Source: CAYOVG01 sp964407285 (GTDB taxonomy: Bacteria; Desulfobacterota; Syntrophobacteria; Syntrophobacterales; Syntrophobacteraceae). Taken from it: a DNA stretch of 19,562 nucleotides. The notes below the pieces were generated by a model. The model was not told the DNA's origin, did not search any database, and saw only the letters and a program-made list of their open reading frames with translations. The stretch is from NCBI GenBank assembly GCA_964407285.1, contig CAYOVG010000100.1, positions 1 to 19,562 of the forward strand. The letters are read 5' to 3'. The position numbers and the translations under genes were made by a program. Positions within the stretch are counted from its first letter, which is position 1, and the number at the start of each line of letters is the position of its first letter. Shown in pieces: positions 6,821-14,749 of the stretch.

Positions 6821-7696
6821 ATGCTCGGTATACATGGCCTTCAATGGAAAGCATTTGCAAAGGACCTGGTGGATGAAATAAAAAAAGACAATGTCTTCAA
6901 CGGCGCGGCGGCCCTCGCCTATTTCCTCATGCTGTCCATCTTTCCCATGGCGATTTTCATTCTGACGCTTCTCCCCTATCTTCCTATTCCACATCTGAAC
7001 CAGGCGATATTCGATCTCATGAGCAACGCAATGCCTCAACAGGCCGCACAGCTTTTCACCGGAGTCATCGAAAACATAACATCCCAGAGACGGGGGGGGC
7101 TTCTTTCCTTCGGACTGCTCTTCACCCTCTGGTCGGCATCCGCGGGTCTGTACGCCATAATGCAGCAACTGAACATCACCTATGGAGTCACGGAGGGACG
7201 CCCCTACTGGAAGGCGCGCGGAACGGCCCTGCTGCTGATGATTCTGTTCTTTCTGCTTATCGTGGGCGCATTCGGCCTCATCATATTCGGCGGGGTCCTG
7301 CAGGACTGGATCGCGGGCATGGTGGGATACAATCAGGCGCTACTCATCTTTTTCGCTGTCTTTCGGTGGATTATGATACTTCTGTTCCTGATGCTGGCAT
7401 TTTCAGTAATATACTACTTCGGCCCCGATGTGGAACAGAAATTCAAGTTCATCACCCCCGGAAGCGTTATCGGACTGATCATCCTCATACTCGCTTCCCT
7501 GGGATTTCGCCTGTACGTATCGCGGTTCAGCGACTACAGCGCCACGTACGGAAGCCTGGGGGCCGTTATCGTTCTGCTTCTGTGGCTCTACATAACCGGC
7601 CTGGTCATTCTCATCGGCTCGGAAGTCAACGCGCTGATCGAACACTACTCGTCCGAAGGCAAGGAAAAGGGCGTCAGGCGGGAACCCCGAGGATGA
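6821..7696 (+). CDS. YihY/virulence factor BrkB family membrane protein
   Basis: This 291-residue protein has six predicted membrane segments, near 32-54, 93-115, 134-160, 172-200, 212-232 and 245-270. Family signatures are present: the early AALAYFLMLSIFP block, the central LWSASAGLYAIMQQLN block, and the last helix with a YGSLGAVIVLLLWLY pattern followed by GSEVNA. The family was once called ribonuclease BN by mistake; it is an integral inner-membrane family of uncertain transport function. The ATG at 6821 has TGGAGA about 6 bases before it. The gene is alone on the plus strand and converges with gmk 39 bases downstream. The short polar C-terminus (from about 275) faces the cytoplasm by the positive-inside rule. 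Confidence 0.88.
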   Translation: MLGIHGLQWKAFAKDLVDEIKKDNVFNGAAALAYFLMLSIFPMAIFILTLLPYLPIPHLNQAIFDLMSNAMPQQAAQLFTGVIENITSQRRGGLLSFGLLFTLWSASAGLYAIMQQLNITYGVTEGRPYWKARGTALLLMILFFLLIVGAFGLIIFGGVLQDWIAGMVGYNQALLIFFAVFRWIMILLFLMLAFSVIYYFGPDVEQKFKFITPGSVIGLIILILASLGFRLYVSRFSDYSATYGSLGAVIVLLLWLYITGLVILIGSEVNALIEHYSSEGKEKGVRREPRG

Positions 7697-7735
7697 ACGA
7701 TAAACGGCGTTCGGAAGTCGAGCGGCCGGCGGCGA

Positions 7736-8371
7736 CTATTCAGAGCTTTTTCCGAAGGAACGAAGGAACTCCCGCAACCGGGGTCCCCGGGTCGCAATCC
7801 GGCAACGGGCGGCGCGAATGACGGCAACCAGGTCCGTAACGGCATCCTCCAGTAGGTCGTTCACGATGACGTAGTCGTACCAGGGGGAGTCCGCGAGTTC
7901 CGATTCGGCGGCGGCGAGACGCCTCGCAAGCTTCTCCGGAGATTCGGTCCCGCGAGCCTCCAGGCGGTTACGCAGCACGTCCATGGAGGGCGGGAGAACA
8001 AATATGTTGAGCGCCGACGGATAACTGCAGCGCACCTGGCGAGCCCCCTGCACATCGATGTCCAGCAGCACGTCATCTCCCGCCTGCAACCCTGCCTTCA
8101 CCTGGTCCCCGTCGGTCCCGTAGTACTCCCCGTGGACCTCGGCCCACTCGAGAAACCGTCCTTTCTCAATCCCTCGAGCGAACTCCTCTCGAGAAATGAA
8201 ATGGTAGTCCTCGCCCGGGACCTCACCGGACCTCGGCGGCCGTGTCGTGCACGACACGGAAAACCGCAACCCGGCCTGCTTCCGCATGGCAGCCTTGATG
8301 ACGGTGGTCTTGCCCACCCCCGACGGGGCCGACACCACAAAGAGCTGTCCTCGATGGTTCTGAACGGACAT
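7736..8371 (-). CDS. gmk: Guanylate kinase
   Basis: The enzyme phosphorylates GMP to GDP with ATP and is essential for GTP and dGTP supply. The 211-residue length is normal. The P-loop APSGVGKTT is at residues 15-23. The GMP-binding stretch with SCTTRPPRSGEV and GEDYHFIS follows, and then the central DIDVQGARQ block and the lid region with R-rich helices. The ATG at 8371 is chosen over an in-frame TTG at 8422, because the longer form adds a basic tail outside the family and would overlap the upstream gene. That gene stops at 8376, only 4 bases before this ATG, and there is no strong binding site, so translational coupling is likely. Confidence 0.95.
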   Translation of the reverse strand: MSVQNHRGQLFVVSAPSGVGKTTVIKAAMRKQAGLRFSVSCTTRPPRSGEVPGEDYHFISREEFARGIEKGRFLEWAEVHGEYYGTDGDQVKAGLQAGDDVLLDIDVQGARQVRCSYPSALNIFVLPPSMDVLRNRLEARGTESPEKLARRLAAAESELADSPWYDYVIVNDLLEDAVTDLVAVIRAARCRIATRGPRLREFLRSFGKSSE

Positions 8372-8375
8372 TGCG

Positions 8376-8687
8376 CTATTCTTTTCTCGCCTTCGCGGCA
8401 ACGCCGCCTGTCGCGGCGGCAAGGATTTCCTTCGGCGAACCGGCGGCTTCCGAGTTGAGCCGCTGGGCGATGGTTTCGGCCTGTACTCCCGAAAGAATCA
8501 CGTGGTTGCTGTCGGTAATGATGATAGACCTCGTTCGCCGTCCCATGGTTGCGTCAACCAGCTTGTTGGCCAACCTGGCGTCCTCCTTGAGCCTTTTCAT
8601 AGGAGCCGAAGAAGGGGCCACGATGGCTACAATGCGATTGGCCACGACCGTATTCCCGAAACCGATGTTGAGCAACTTCATTTCCAT
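8376..8687 (-). CDS. DUF370/RemA-like regulatory protein
   Basis: The 103-residue protein opens with KLLNIGFGN and continues with R-I-V-A-I-V, a GRRTRSIIITDSNHVILSGVQ block and ETIAQRL. These are the hallmark stretches of the DUF370 (RemA) family. In Bacillus, RemA is a DNA-binding activator of biofilm matrix genes; its role in proteobacteria is not established, and its constant neighbour there is gmk. The conserved part ends at about residue 81, and the C-terminal Ala-rich tail is extra. The first ATG (8687) is preferred, with GGAGG 13 bases upstream; an ATG two codons later is equally good for the domain. It forms a two-gene unit with gmk. Confidence 0.88.
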   Translation of the reverse strand: MEMKLLNIGFGNTVVANRIVAIVAPSSAPMKRLKEDARLANKLVDATMGRRTRSIIITDSNHVILSGVQAETIAQRLNSEAAGSPKEILAAATGGVAAKARKE

Positions 8688-8760
8688 AGGAAATCTGACG
8701 CCTCCATGGGACTGTTATGGATTCCGGAATGCTGCTACTTGTTATGGGTGATACGGTCCT

Positions 8761-8789
8761 TTTATTCTCAAAAAATGGGAGAAATGCAA
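8761..8789 (-). promoter_or_regulatory. Likely promoter of the remA-gmk unit
   Basis: On the minus strand TTGCAT (8784-8789) is followed after 17 bases by AATAAA (8761-8766). It lies in an AT-rich island within the 270-base gap between yicC and the remA-like gene. Predicted leader length is about 67 bases. Confidence 0.4.
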
Positions 8790-8912
8790 GGGTTTTTTCG
8801 ATTTTACTCAAAACCCATCGATTTTCTTTATAAAAACAAATCCTATCTCTTCAGCGGCCGGGCTATGGGGCACTTTCCCGCGGATAGCTTCCAAAAACGC
8901 GGCAAATAGGGT

Positions 8913-8932
8913 GGACTTCATTGAAAAAGTCC
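8913..8932 (-). terminator. Small hairpin after yicC
   Basis: GGACTT (8913-8918) and AAGTCC (8927-8932) form a 6-bp stem with an 8-base loop, 25 bases past the yicC stop. The stem is short and no long T-run follows, so termination here is only possible. Confidence 0.25.
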
Positions 8933-8957
8933 TTTGAACAGACATACATGGACAAGC

Positions 8958-9842
8958 CTATTCGAAATTCTGCACCTGTTCCTTGAGCTTCCCTATCTCG
9001 CTCTTCATCCTGACCACGGCCTGGAGGATCTCCATGTCGCTGGATTTGCACCCCATGGTATTGACCTCCCGGTGCAGTTCCTGGGTAAGGAAGTCCAGGG
9101 TCCGTCCTTCAGCCGGGTCCTTACCTCCGGTGAGGCTTTCCAACTGATCCAGGTGGCTCCGGAACCTGACGATCTCCTCCGTTATGTCGGAACGTTCCGC
9201 AAAGAACACCAACTCCTGCGCGAGCCGGGCTTCATCGACCTGCTGCGTCCCGTTGAGGAGTTCCTGCAAGCGCTCGTGGAGCCTCTGCCGATACTCGGGA
9301 AGGAAGAGGTCCTTGCGGTCCGCAATGAGATCGACTTCGCGCCGGAGCATGGCGAGGCGCTCCATGAAATCCCGAAGCAGAGCTTCACCTTCCTGGGCGC
9401 GCATGGCCTGCACCTTCCGGAGGGTTTCGGCAAGCGTTTCCATCAGCAGCTTTCCGACCGTCTCGCGGTCCACCGCGACCTCCCTGGTTTCGAACAAATA
9501 GGGAATGGCCAGCAGGTTTTCGAGCCGGGGAGGCTCGGTGCCGGGGAGGTTTCTGTGCAACTCCTGCAACCGCCCCCAGTAGAATCTCGCCAGGAGAGGA
9601 TTAATGTCGGGCGTCTTCTGTTCCAGGTTGAGGTTCTCGATTTGCACGAACACCTCGACGCGCCCCCGGCGTATGGTCGCGGAGACCTGCTTGCGCGCCG
9701 CATCCTCGAATTCGAGGAAATTCTTGGGAAAGCGCGGAATGACATCCAGAAACCGGCTGTTGAGGGTCCGGATCTCCATGGTCACGCGGTACCCGGCCTG
9801 TTCGTTTTCCGTCCGGCCGAAAGCGGTCATGCTATAGATCAA
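8958..9842 (-). CDS. YicC family endoribonuclease
   Basis: The 294-residue protein matches the YicC family throughout: the start MIYSMTAFGR, then EIRTLNSRFLDV near 23-34, the long charged helical middle, and the conserved C-terminal block with LDFLTQELHREVNTMGCKSSD. YicC in E. coli is an RNase that helps degrade a small RNA, and the family is near-universal beside gmk or remA. The start codon is TTG at 9842: it gives the family N-terminus exactly, and AAAGGAG lies 7 bases upstream. The TTG overlaps the stop of the preceding gene in the four bases TTGA, so the two are translationally coupled. Confidence 0.93.
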   Translation of the reverse strand: MIYSMTAFGRTENEQAGYRVTMEIRTLNSRFLDVIPRFPKNFLEFEDAARKQVSATIRRGRVEVFVQIENLNLEQKTPDINPLLARFYWGRLQELHRNLPGTEPPRLENLLAIPYLFETREVAVDRETVGKLLMETLAETLRKVQAMRAQEGEALLRDFMERLAMLRREVDLIADRKDLFLPEYRQRLHERLQELLNGTQQVDEARLAQELVFFAERSDITEEIVRFRSHLDQLESLTGGKDPAEGRTLDFLTQELHREVNTMGCKSSDMEILQAVVRMKSEIGKLKEQVQNFE

Positions 9843-10405
9843 CTGATTACTCCTTTTGGCCTCATGTCCCTGGATGGGATGCGGCCTGTGCGTTGATACA
9901 TGAGTTTTTGCCTCAAGGCGGCAAGAAAGTGGAGCAGAAGAGGCTCCCGGTAGTCGGGATACGTCCAGGGAAGGGCGCGAAAAGAGCCTTTCTGGTAGAT
10001 CAGCGTGAGGTCGGCGAAAATCCCGTCCCCGAGGTAAATCCGGTGGGTATAGTTCTTTCCGGTGGCCAGTACGAGCCTCTCCTCGCTCAGGAGCCCCGGA
10101 TCGATATTGAATTGCCTGTTTCCCTCGACGGAGAGGCGGGCTTCAAGCTCGTTGGTGAAGAGCTTGATGTCCGGAAGCGCATCCGGAGCAACAAGCTGAA
10201 GAAAGCTCGCCGTCCGGCGATAGAGCCCCTTTCCCATCTCGGGTTCGTAGTACGAAGTATAGGTGAATGGTCCGGGTCCGGAGAGAAAATCCACGGGTCC
10301 GAAGCGAACGCTCAGGGCGTCCAGCACTTCCCGAAGCCGCTCCGGGTTGCTGTACAGGAGCCCTATAACGAGTTTTGCCGGCAAGGCTTCACGAGGAACG
10401 CTCAT
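9839..10405 (-). CDS. DUF4416 family protein
   Basis: This 188-residue protein carries the recognisable stretches of DUF4416: KLVIGLLYS near the start, PFTYTSYYEPEMG, DIKLFTNELE, FNIDPG, LVLATGKNYTHRIYLGDGI, and a closing LIYQKGSFRALPWTYPDYR. The function of this family is unknown. The run of conserved acidic, His and Lys residues suggests an enzyme rather than a structural protein. The ATG at 10405 overlaps the end of the upstream kinase gene by 17 bases; a GTG at 10414 is an alternative with a weak GGAA site. The last codons contain the yicC ribosome binding site. It sits between rfaE1 and yicC in a tight operon. Confidence 0.85.
   Translation of the reverse strand: MSVPREALPAKLVIGLLYSNPERLREVLDALSVRFGPVDFLSGPGPFTYTSYYEPEMGKGLYRRTASFLQLVAPDALPDIKLFTNELEARLSVEGNRQFNIDPGLLSEERLVLATGKNYTHRIYLGDGIFADLTLIYQKGSFRALPWTYPDYREPLLLHFLAALRQKLMYQRTGRIPSRDMRPKGVIS
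9850..9856 (-). promoter_or_regulatory. Ribosome binding site fixing the TTG start of yicC
   Basis: AAAGGAG on the minus strand lies 7 bases before the TTG at 9842, inside the last codons of the DUF4416 gene. Its strength offsets the weak start codon. Confidence 0.8.
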
Positions 10406-11417
10406 ATGGCGCACTATTTTCCACGGCGTCTACCAGGTCGTCCGCGGAAACCGCAGCCGTTCCGACCTGGCCGACGACGATTCCGGCAGCGAGGTTGGCC
10501 AGGAGGGCCGCTTCCACGACGGGCAAACCGGCCACCATGCCGAGAGCCAGGGTGGCGATGACCGTATCGCCGGCCCCGGTAACGTCGAAGACCTGCCGCG
10601 CCACGGTAGGAATATGGAGGGGCGAGCCGCCCTTCCGAAAGAGACTCATTCCATCTCTACCTCGGGTGATGAGCGCCATTTCGCATCGGATGCGGTCGAT
10701 GAGTTTGTCGGCCGCTTCCTCGAGCGACTCCTCGTCGCGTATTTCTATACCGGACATCCGGGAAGCTTCATGGTGGTTCGGCGTGATCAGCGTGACGCCA
10801 TGGTAAAGCTCCACATGCCGGACTTTGGGGTCAACAATGACGGGTTTCGACGAATCGAGCATTACGGCCCTGATTTCTTCCATAAGTTCGAGGGTCACCA
10901 GCCCCTTCGCGTAATCGGAAATGATCAGACCGTCGACTTCAGCCAGGTTTTTCCTGAGATAAGAGACAACCCGCTCCCGCGTCTCCGCGGACATGGGGAT
11001 GCGCCGCTCGACGTCGTATCGCACCACCTGCTGCCCGGCGGCAATGATGCGCGTCTTCGTGGTGGTGGGCCGCCCGTCCTCCACGACAAGGCCTTCCGTG
11101 GGAATGAACAGCTTCCCAAGAAGTCCGACGAGGTCGCGGCCGTGAGCATCGCTCCCGACAATACCCGCCACCAGCGCCTTTCCCCCCAGCGCGGCCACGT
11201 TGTTCAGCACATTGGCCGCCCCCCCGAGCAGTCGGGTTTCCTCCTGCACCTCCACCACCGGCACCGGCGCTTCGGGGGAAATACGATTCACATCGCCCCA
11301 AATGAATACGTCCAGCATCAGGTCGCCCAGGACCATGATCCTGCAGCCGGGAAACCGGCGGACGGCATCGATGAGGCGACTCTTCTCCTCCGGATGAAAC
11401 TCGAACTTCCTGCCCAT
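10389..11417 (-). CDS. rfaE1: D-glycero-beta-D-manno-heptose-7-phosphate kinase
   Basis: This 342-residue PfkB/ribokinase-family enzyme has GDLMLDVFIWG (31-41), the glycine pair LLGGAANV (63-70), and the signature DVTGAGDT (278-285) with catalytic Asp284. RISPEAPVPVVEV and the SDYAKG stretch are specific to the heptose kinase RfaE/HldE. It phosphorylates heptose 7-phosphate at C1 on the way to ADP-heptose, the donor for the inner core of lipopolysaccharide. The adenylyltransferase domain of bifunctional HldE is absent, so a separate rfaE2/hldC-type gene must lie elsewhere. The ATG has AGGG about 10 bases upstream and lies 12 bases after the stop of the Trm112 gene. Confidence 0.93.
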   Translation of the reverse strand: MGRKFEFHPEEKSRLIDAVRRFPGCRIMVLGDLMLDVFIWGDVNRISPEAPVPVVEVQEETRLLGGAANVLNNVAALGGKALVAGIVGSDAHGRDLVGLLGKLFIPTEGLVVEDGRPTTTKTRIIAAGQQVVRYDVERRIPMSAETRERVVSYLRKNLAEVDGLIISDYAKGLVTLELMEEIRAVMLDSSKPVIVDPKVRHVELYHGVTLITPNHHEASRMSGIEIRDEESLEEAADKLIDRIRCEMALITRGRDGMSLFRKGGSPLHIPTVARQVFDVTGAGDTVIATLALGMVAGLPVVEAALLANLAAGIVVGQVGTAAVSADDLVDAVENSAPYERSS

Positions 11418-11429
11418 TTAGCGGCAACC

Positions 11430-11603
11430 CTACCGTTCCAGAGGCTTTGCCTCATTGATGAGCATAATGGGAATTCCATCCCGGATCTCGTAGACCAGAC
11501 TGCACTGCCTGCAGACGAGCCCGTCTTCACTCTCGTTCAAAACAATGTTCCCTTTGCACTTGGGGCATACAAGAATCTCCAGAAGCTCTTTGCTGATACT
11601 CAT
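11430..11603 (-). CDS. Trm112 family zinc-binding protein
   Basis: This 57-residue ORF reads MSISKELLEILVCPKCKG and so on. It has two CxxC pairs (Cys13/Cys16 and Cys31/Cys34) and an ending D-G-I-P-I-M-L, the exact plan of bacterial Trm112/YcaR (UPF0434) proteins. Eukaryotic and archaeal Trm112 activate methyltransferases; bacterial members are less studied but often sit near LPS genes such as lpxK and kdsB. The ATG at 11603 has AAGGA about 9 bases upstream. It lies directly before the heptose kinase gene, in keeping with the envelope context. Confidence 0.9.
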   Translation of the reverse strand: MSISKELLEILVCPKCKGNIVLNESEDGLVCRQCSLVYEIRDGIPIMLINEAKPLER

Positions 11604-11648
11604 AGAATCTCTTCCTTGAAAAGATGTCGGGTCTGGTTGCGGGTCTTC

Positions 11649-12146
11649 TCAGCGGCCGACGGCCTTTGCGGTTTCCGCCGTTGCGGGTTCGTCTTCGCCC
11701 TCTTCGTCCATGCTCTCCAAAAGACGCTGGTATGCCTCGATAGTTGCGCGCAGTTTCGCAGTCAACTGGACCCGGCGCCCTTTGAGGTCGGCGACTTCCT
11801 CGTAAAGCCTGCTCAACTTCTGCTGAGCGCCCTGCAGCATCTTCTCGGCATTCATCTCCGCATCGGCCAGTATGAGTTTGGCCTCCTTCTCGGCATTGGC
11901 CTTCATCTGTTCCACGGCCTTTTGAGTACTCACCAGCACGTTACGGATGACTTTCTCGCGGTCCTTGTACTCCTTCAACTCCTTCTCCAGCCGTTGCGTC
12001 TCTTTGCGCAGGTTCGCGTTCTCGATCTGGAGCTGCTGCATTTCCTCGCCTATCTGCTGGAGAAAGACCTCCACTTCCTGCGGATCGTAACCCCGCCAGC
12101 GCGTTCGAAACTGCTTATTGAGGATATCTACGGGCGCCCATTCCAC
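11649..12146 (-). CDS. DivIVA domain protein
   Basis: The 165-residue protein starts with the DivIVA N-terminal domain: PVDILNKQFRTRWRGYDPQEVEVFL, in which RGYDPQEV is the hallmark. A long coiled coil of about 85 residues follows (heptads rich in Glu, Lys, Leu and Gln, roughly 30-140). The end is acidic. DivIVA proteins bind curved membrane at poles or septa and recruit partners. Delta-proteobacterial members are little characterised. The start is GTG at 12146 with GAGGA 8 bases upstream; an ATG at 12141 lies out of frame. It lies 31 bases after the yggT stop. Confidence 0.92.
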   Translation of the reverse strand: MEWAPVDILNKQFRTRWRGYDPQEVEVFLQQIGEEMQQLQIENANLRKETQRLEKELKEYKDREKVIRNVLVSTQKAVEQMKANAEKEAKLILADAEMNAEKMLQGAQQKLSRLYEEVADLKGRRVQLTAKLRATIEAYQRLLESMDEEGEDEPATAETAKAVGR

Positions 12147-12177
12147 GTCTTTGGTTCCTCTGCGGCCAAACCCCGGT

Positions 12178-12480
12178 TTACATGGAGTAGGTAACCATTC
12201 TCAGAGAGGAAATGAGAAATGTCTTCAAGAACACGATGGCGAAGATAACGATCATCGGGGCGAAATCTATCCCGCCGAAAGAGACGGGAATACGCCGGCG
12301 AATAGCATGGAATACCGGTTCCGTAACGTTGTACAGAAAGCGCACGATGGGATTGTAGGGATCGGGGTTAACCCATGACAGGATTGCCCTTGCGATCACT
12401 ATCCACATGTACAGGGTAAGCACCATATCCACGATCTGAACCACTGCGGCAATGAAATTGCCAAAAATCATCTGTAGCAT
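12178..12480 (-). CDS. YggT family membrane protein
   Basis: The 100-residue protein has two hydrophobic parts (about 4-36 and 70-92). Between them is the typical ILSWVNPDPYNPIVRFLYNVTEPV block and an R-R-R-I-P turn, followed by GGIDFAP. YggT proteins are small inner-membrane proteins linked to cell division, osmotic tolerance or FtsZ ring placement. It is the first gene of the minus-strand envelope operon and directly precedes divIVA, a pairing also seen in Gram-positive bacteria, where ylmG (yggT) lies next to divIVA. The ATG has GGTGA close upstream. Confidence 0.92.
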   Translation of the reverse strand: MLQMIFGNFIAAVVQIVDMVLTLYMWIVIARAILSWVNPDPYNPIVRFLYNVTEPVFHAIRRRIPVSFGGIDFAPMIVIFAIVFLKTFLISSLRMVTYSM

Positions 12481-12657
12481 CTTTCACCTATCCCGTATTG
12501 AGTCACATCGATATAACAGCCCGATTCGCCTATACGCACGAAAACTACTTTCTTTCTCCGCCGATGTCAACTCCAATGCGACCGGGGAAGCCGGAGAATC
12601 GGCGAATGGGTGAAATAGAGCGGCCATCGATGGGGATTGATCGGCAGTCCCCGCAAC

Positions 12658-14028
12658 TCAACCGCGCTCCTGCCGGCGCCACTCGGTGCGGTAGAACCGG
12701 AAGGCCATGAGTCCGCCCTGCAAGATCATGGAAGCGAGCATCGCGGTCCAGACCCCAAGCGCCCCCATCTGGAGAACGAAGCAAAGGAAAGCCGCCAGGG
12801 GCAGCCGGACGATCCATATGGCGAACACGATGATTTTCATCACCCCCATGGTATCGCCCGCCCCCTGCATGGCGCCTCCGAGAACCACGCTGTAGACCAT
12901 GAAGGGTACCGATACCAGGTTGATGCGCAGGTAGCGGACCGTTTCCACCCATACGGCGTGGTCCGACGTCAGGACGCTCGCCAGTTGAGGCGCAACAGCA
13001 AAGAGAAAGGCGGCGAGCGCCGTGAGGACCAGCGCCCCGGCCCCCGCCATCCGCCGGCCGAAATCCCTGGCCATCTCGGGAGACCCCGCCCCCAGGCTCT
13101 GTCCGACGAGAACGGCGGCGGCCATATTGAGGGCGAATGCGGGAAGGTAGGTAAGAGCTTCCATGCGCAGGCCGTTGGCGTAAGCCGCCATGGCCGGAAC
13201 GCTCTCCGCCCCCAGTCTCCCCAGGAACTGGTAGATCATGAGGCTGCCGGCGTTCCAGGCAACCTGGAGGAGCGCGGCCGGCCAACTGATCTTGAGCACC
13301 CGGCCGATCACCTGCCTGGAAGGCCGCCATACTCCATTCCAGACTTCCCTCCATGCGGGCTGGAACAAAACGGCGATGGCGAAAACCATCCCAATCAGCA
13401 TGGATACGGCCGTGGCCAGGGCAATGCCGCGATACCCCAGCTCAGGCAACGGCCCCGGACCGAGGGCCAGCCCGAAGCTTCCGGCCACGTTGGCGACGGT
13501 GACAAAACCCATGATTCTGAACGAGATCCGCGGCTTCCCGACAGCCCGGAATACGGCGTTCATCAGAACAAGAACATAATTGGGAAGCAAAGCCAACGAA
13601 AATATCCTCAGGTACTCGTGCGCCATCGGCCTTATGGACTCAGGCATACGGAACTGCCCGACGATCTGCCACGCCCACACGTAGGTGATCGCCGAAAGCA
13701 GGCAGCCGAGCACGATAGCAAGGACAAGGACCTGCCGGGTGTAGTCGAACACTTCATCCCACCGGCCTCTTCCCACCGCGCCTGAAACGAGCGCCACGGA
13801 GCCGACTCCGAGCGCGGTGCCCAGTATGACCAGCAACAGGAACAGTTGATTTATGAATCCAACGACGGCCTGAACGCCGGGGCTCAACAGTCCTGCCACG
13901 TAAACATCCGTGTACCCCACCACGAAGTTGAGAACCATGGTGCCGAGCACCGGCCATGAATGCTCCCAGATGATTCGAAACAGGTCCTTTGTCTCTCCCT
14001 CCAGGCCGTTATGCAATACTCTCTCCAT
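12658..14028 (-). CDS. MATE family efflux transporter
   Basis: The 456-residue protein has twelve membrane segments in two MatE repeats. The first repeat has the helix WPVLGTMVLNFVVGYTDVYVAG and the second the matching AALLQVAWNAGSLMIYQF. The LVGQSLGAGSPEMA stretch is the family signature at the start of the second half. MATE proteins export cationic drugs or metabolites in exchange for Na+ or H+. The substrate cannot be predicted. The ATG at 14028 (GAGAGA close upstream) is preferred; an upstream ATG at 14085 adds 19 residues that start in repetitive DNA. It ends 178 bases before the yggT start and is probably transcribed separately. Confidence 0.9.
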   Translation of the reverse strand: MERVLHNGLEGETKDLFRIIWEHSWPVLGTMVLNFVVGYTDVYVAGLLSPGVQAVVGFINQLFLLLVILGTALGVGSVALVSGAVGRGRWDEVFDYTRQVLVLAIVLGCLLSAITYVWAWQIVGQFRMPESIRPMAHEYLRIFSLALLPNYVLVLMNAVFRAVGKPRISFRIMGFVTVANVAGSFGLALGPGPLPELGYRGIALATAVSMLIGMVFAIAVLFQPAWREVWNGVWRPSRQVIGRVLKISWPAALLQVAWNAGSLMIYQFLGRLGAESVPAMAAYANGLRMEALTYLPAFALNMAAAVLVGQSLGAGSPEMARDFGRRMAGAGALVLTALAAFLFAVAPQLASVLTSDHAVWVETVRYLRINLVSVPFMVYSVVLGGAMQGAGDTMGVMKIIVFAIWIVRLPLAAFLCFVLQMGALGVWTAMLASMILQGGLMAFRFYRTEWRRQERG

Positions 14029-14326
14029 ATTCGATCTCTCATTCAGCAAGGCAAGGCAACGCGACGCAACCGCCGCATCCGGCATTGCCGGATTTCCCGT
14101 TGGTTAATAGTCAAAAGATAAGCCCGATCAAGAGAAGATGGGCGCGGAACAACCCCGGATGGGGACCGAAGGGAACCCGGGGCGAGGAGATACCCGGCCG
14201 CTCATTCGGAAGGCCGCATCCGTCTCGATCTCACGAACATCGGCTTTGGGGAATAAATTAATGATATCTTTCGATTGATTTTACGCTTTATGTCCGGAGG
14301 CGGCAAGGCGCCGGCCATCTTTCGGG

Positions 14327-14386
14327 CTGCGCCGGGAGCTGCGCCGTAAGTTCAGACTGCGCCGGGAGGTGCGCCGTAGGCGGGTG
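14327..14386. repeat. Tandem 30-bp repeat built on TGCGCCG
   Basis: Two 30-base units (14327-14356 and 14357-14386) agree at 20 of their first 22 bases and then diverge. TGCGCCG occurs four times, alternating gaps of 12 and 18 bases, so each unit is itself a half-repeat. No coding role is evident. Confidence 0.6.
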
Positions 14387-14527
14387 GATGCTCTTCGAAT
14401 GCGAATCAGGCGATTTCCGGCAGACGCTTACCCGTATTGCCTGTTCTGCGACGCTGCGATGCCGCCCCCCTCCCGCATAGCTCATGGGCCGTGTGTTTGA
14501 GGTAGGCAACACACTTGAGAGGACTCA

Positions 14528-14556
14528 TCGTCATCCCCGCGCAAACGGGAATCCAG
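14528..14556. repeat. Copy of the common CGTCATCCCCGCG-type dispersed repeat
   Basis: The stretch from CGTCATCCCCGCG to CGGGAATCCAG forms an imperfect palindrome (CCCG and CGGG around CGCAAA). Closely similar elements are scattered in many bacterial genomes. Read on the minus strand it gives the telltale WIPVCAGMT peptide, which is why spurious ORFs appear here. Confidence 0.65.
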
Positions 14557-14614
14557 GCCTGCCCGGTGGGCGAAAGCGAAGCGTTGCCCACTCACTTTCT
14601 TTTCGGCAGACGCT

Positions 14615-14633
14615 CGTTTCCTTTCCGGAAACG
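14615..14633. repeat. Short perfect hairpin
   Basis: CGTTTCC (14615-14621) pairs with GGAAACG (14627-14633) around TTTCC. No function is evident. Confidence 0.35.
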
Positions 14634-14730
14634 ACCATCCACAATCCATCAGCGGGCGATACTCGGCAGTGATGGCGCAGGTCCGGACCGGGTGTTCGGG
14701 GTTGCTGTTCGGAAGCCTGGACCGGTCAGC

Positions 14731-14749
14731 GAGTCGAACGAATCGACTC
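14731..14749. repeat. Short perfect hairpin
   Basis: GAGTCGA (14731-14737) pairs with TCGACTC (14743-14749) around ACGAA. It lies in non-coding DNA and has no T-run. Confidence 0.4.

Noticed and set aside
8934..9896. Plus-strand 320-residue frame
   Set aside because: It is antisense to yicC and unlike any family.
10263..12194. Plus-strand frame of 643 residues across rfaE1, trm112 and divIVA
   Set aside because: The length is striking, but the three minus-strand genes carry clear family motifs, while this frame has none and crosses gene boundaries. High G+C at third codon positions explains the missing stops.
12637..13785. Plus-strand 382-residue frame
   Set aside because: It is antisense to the MATE transporter and has a low-complexity His/Pro/Arg-rich product.
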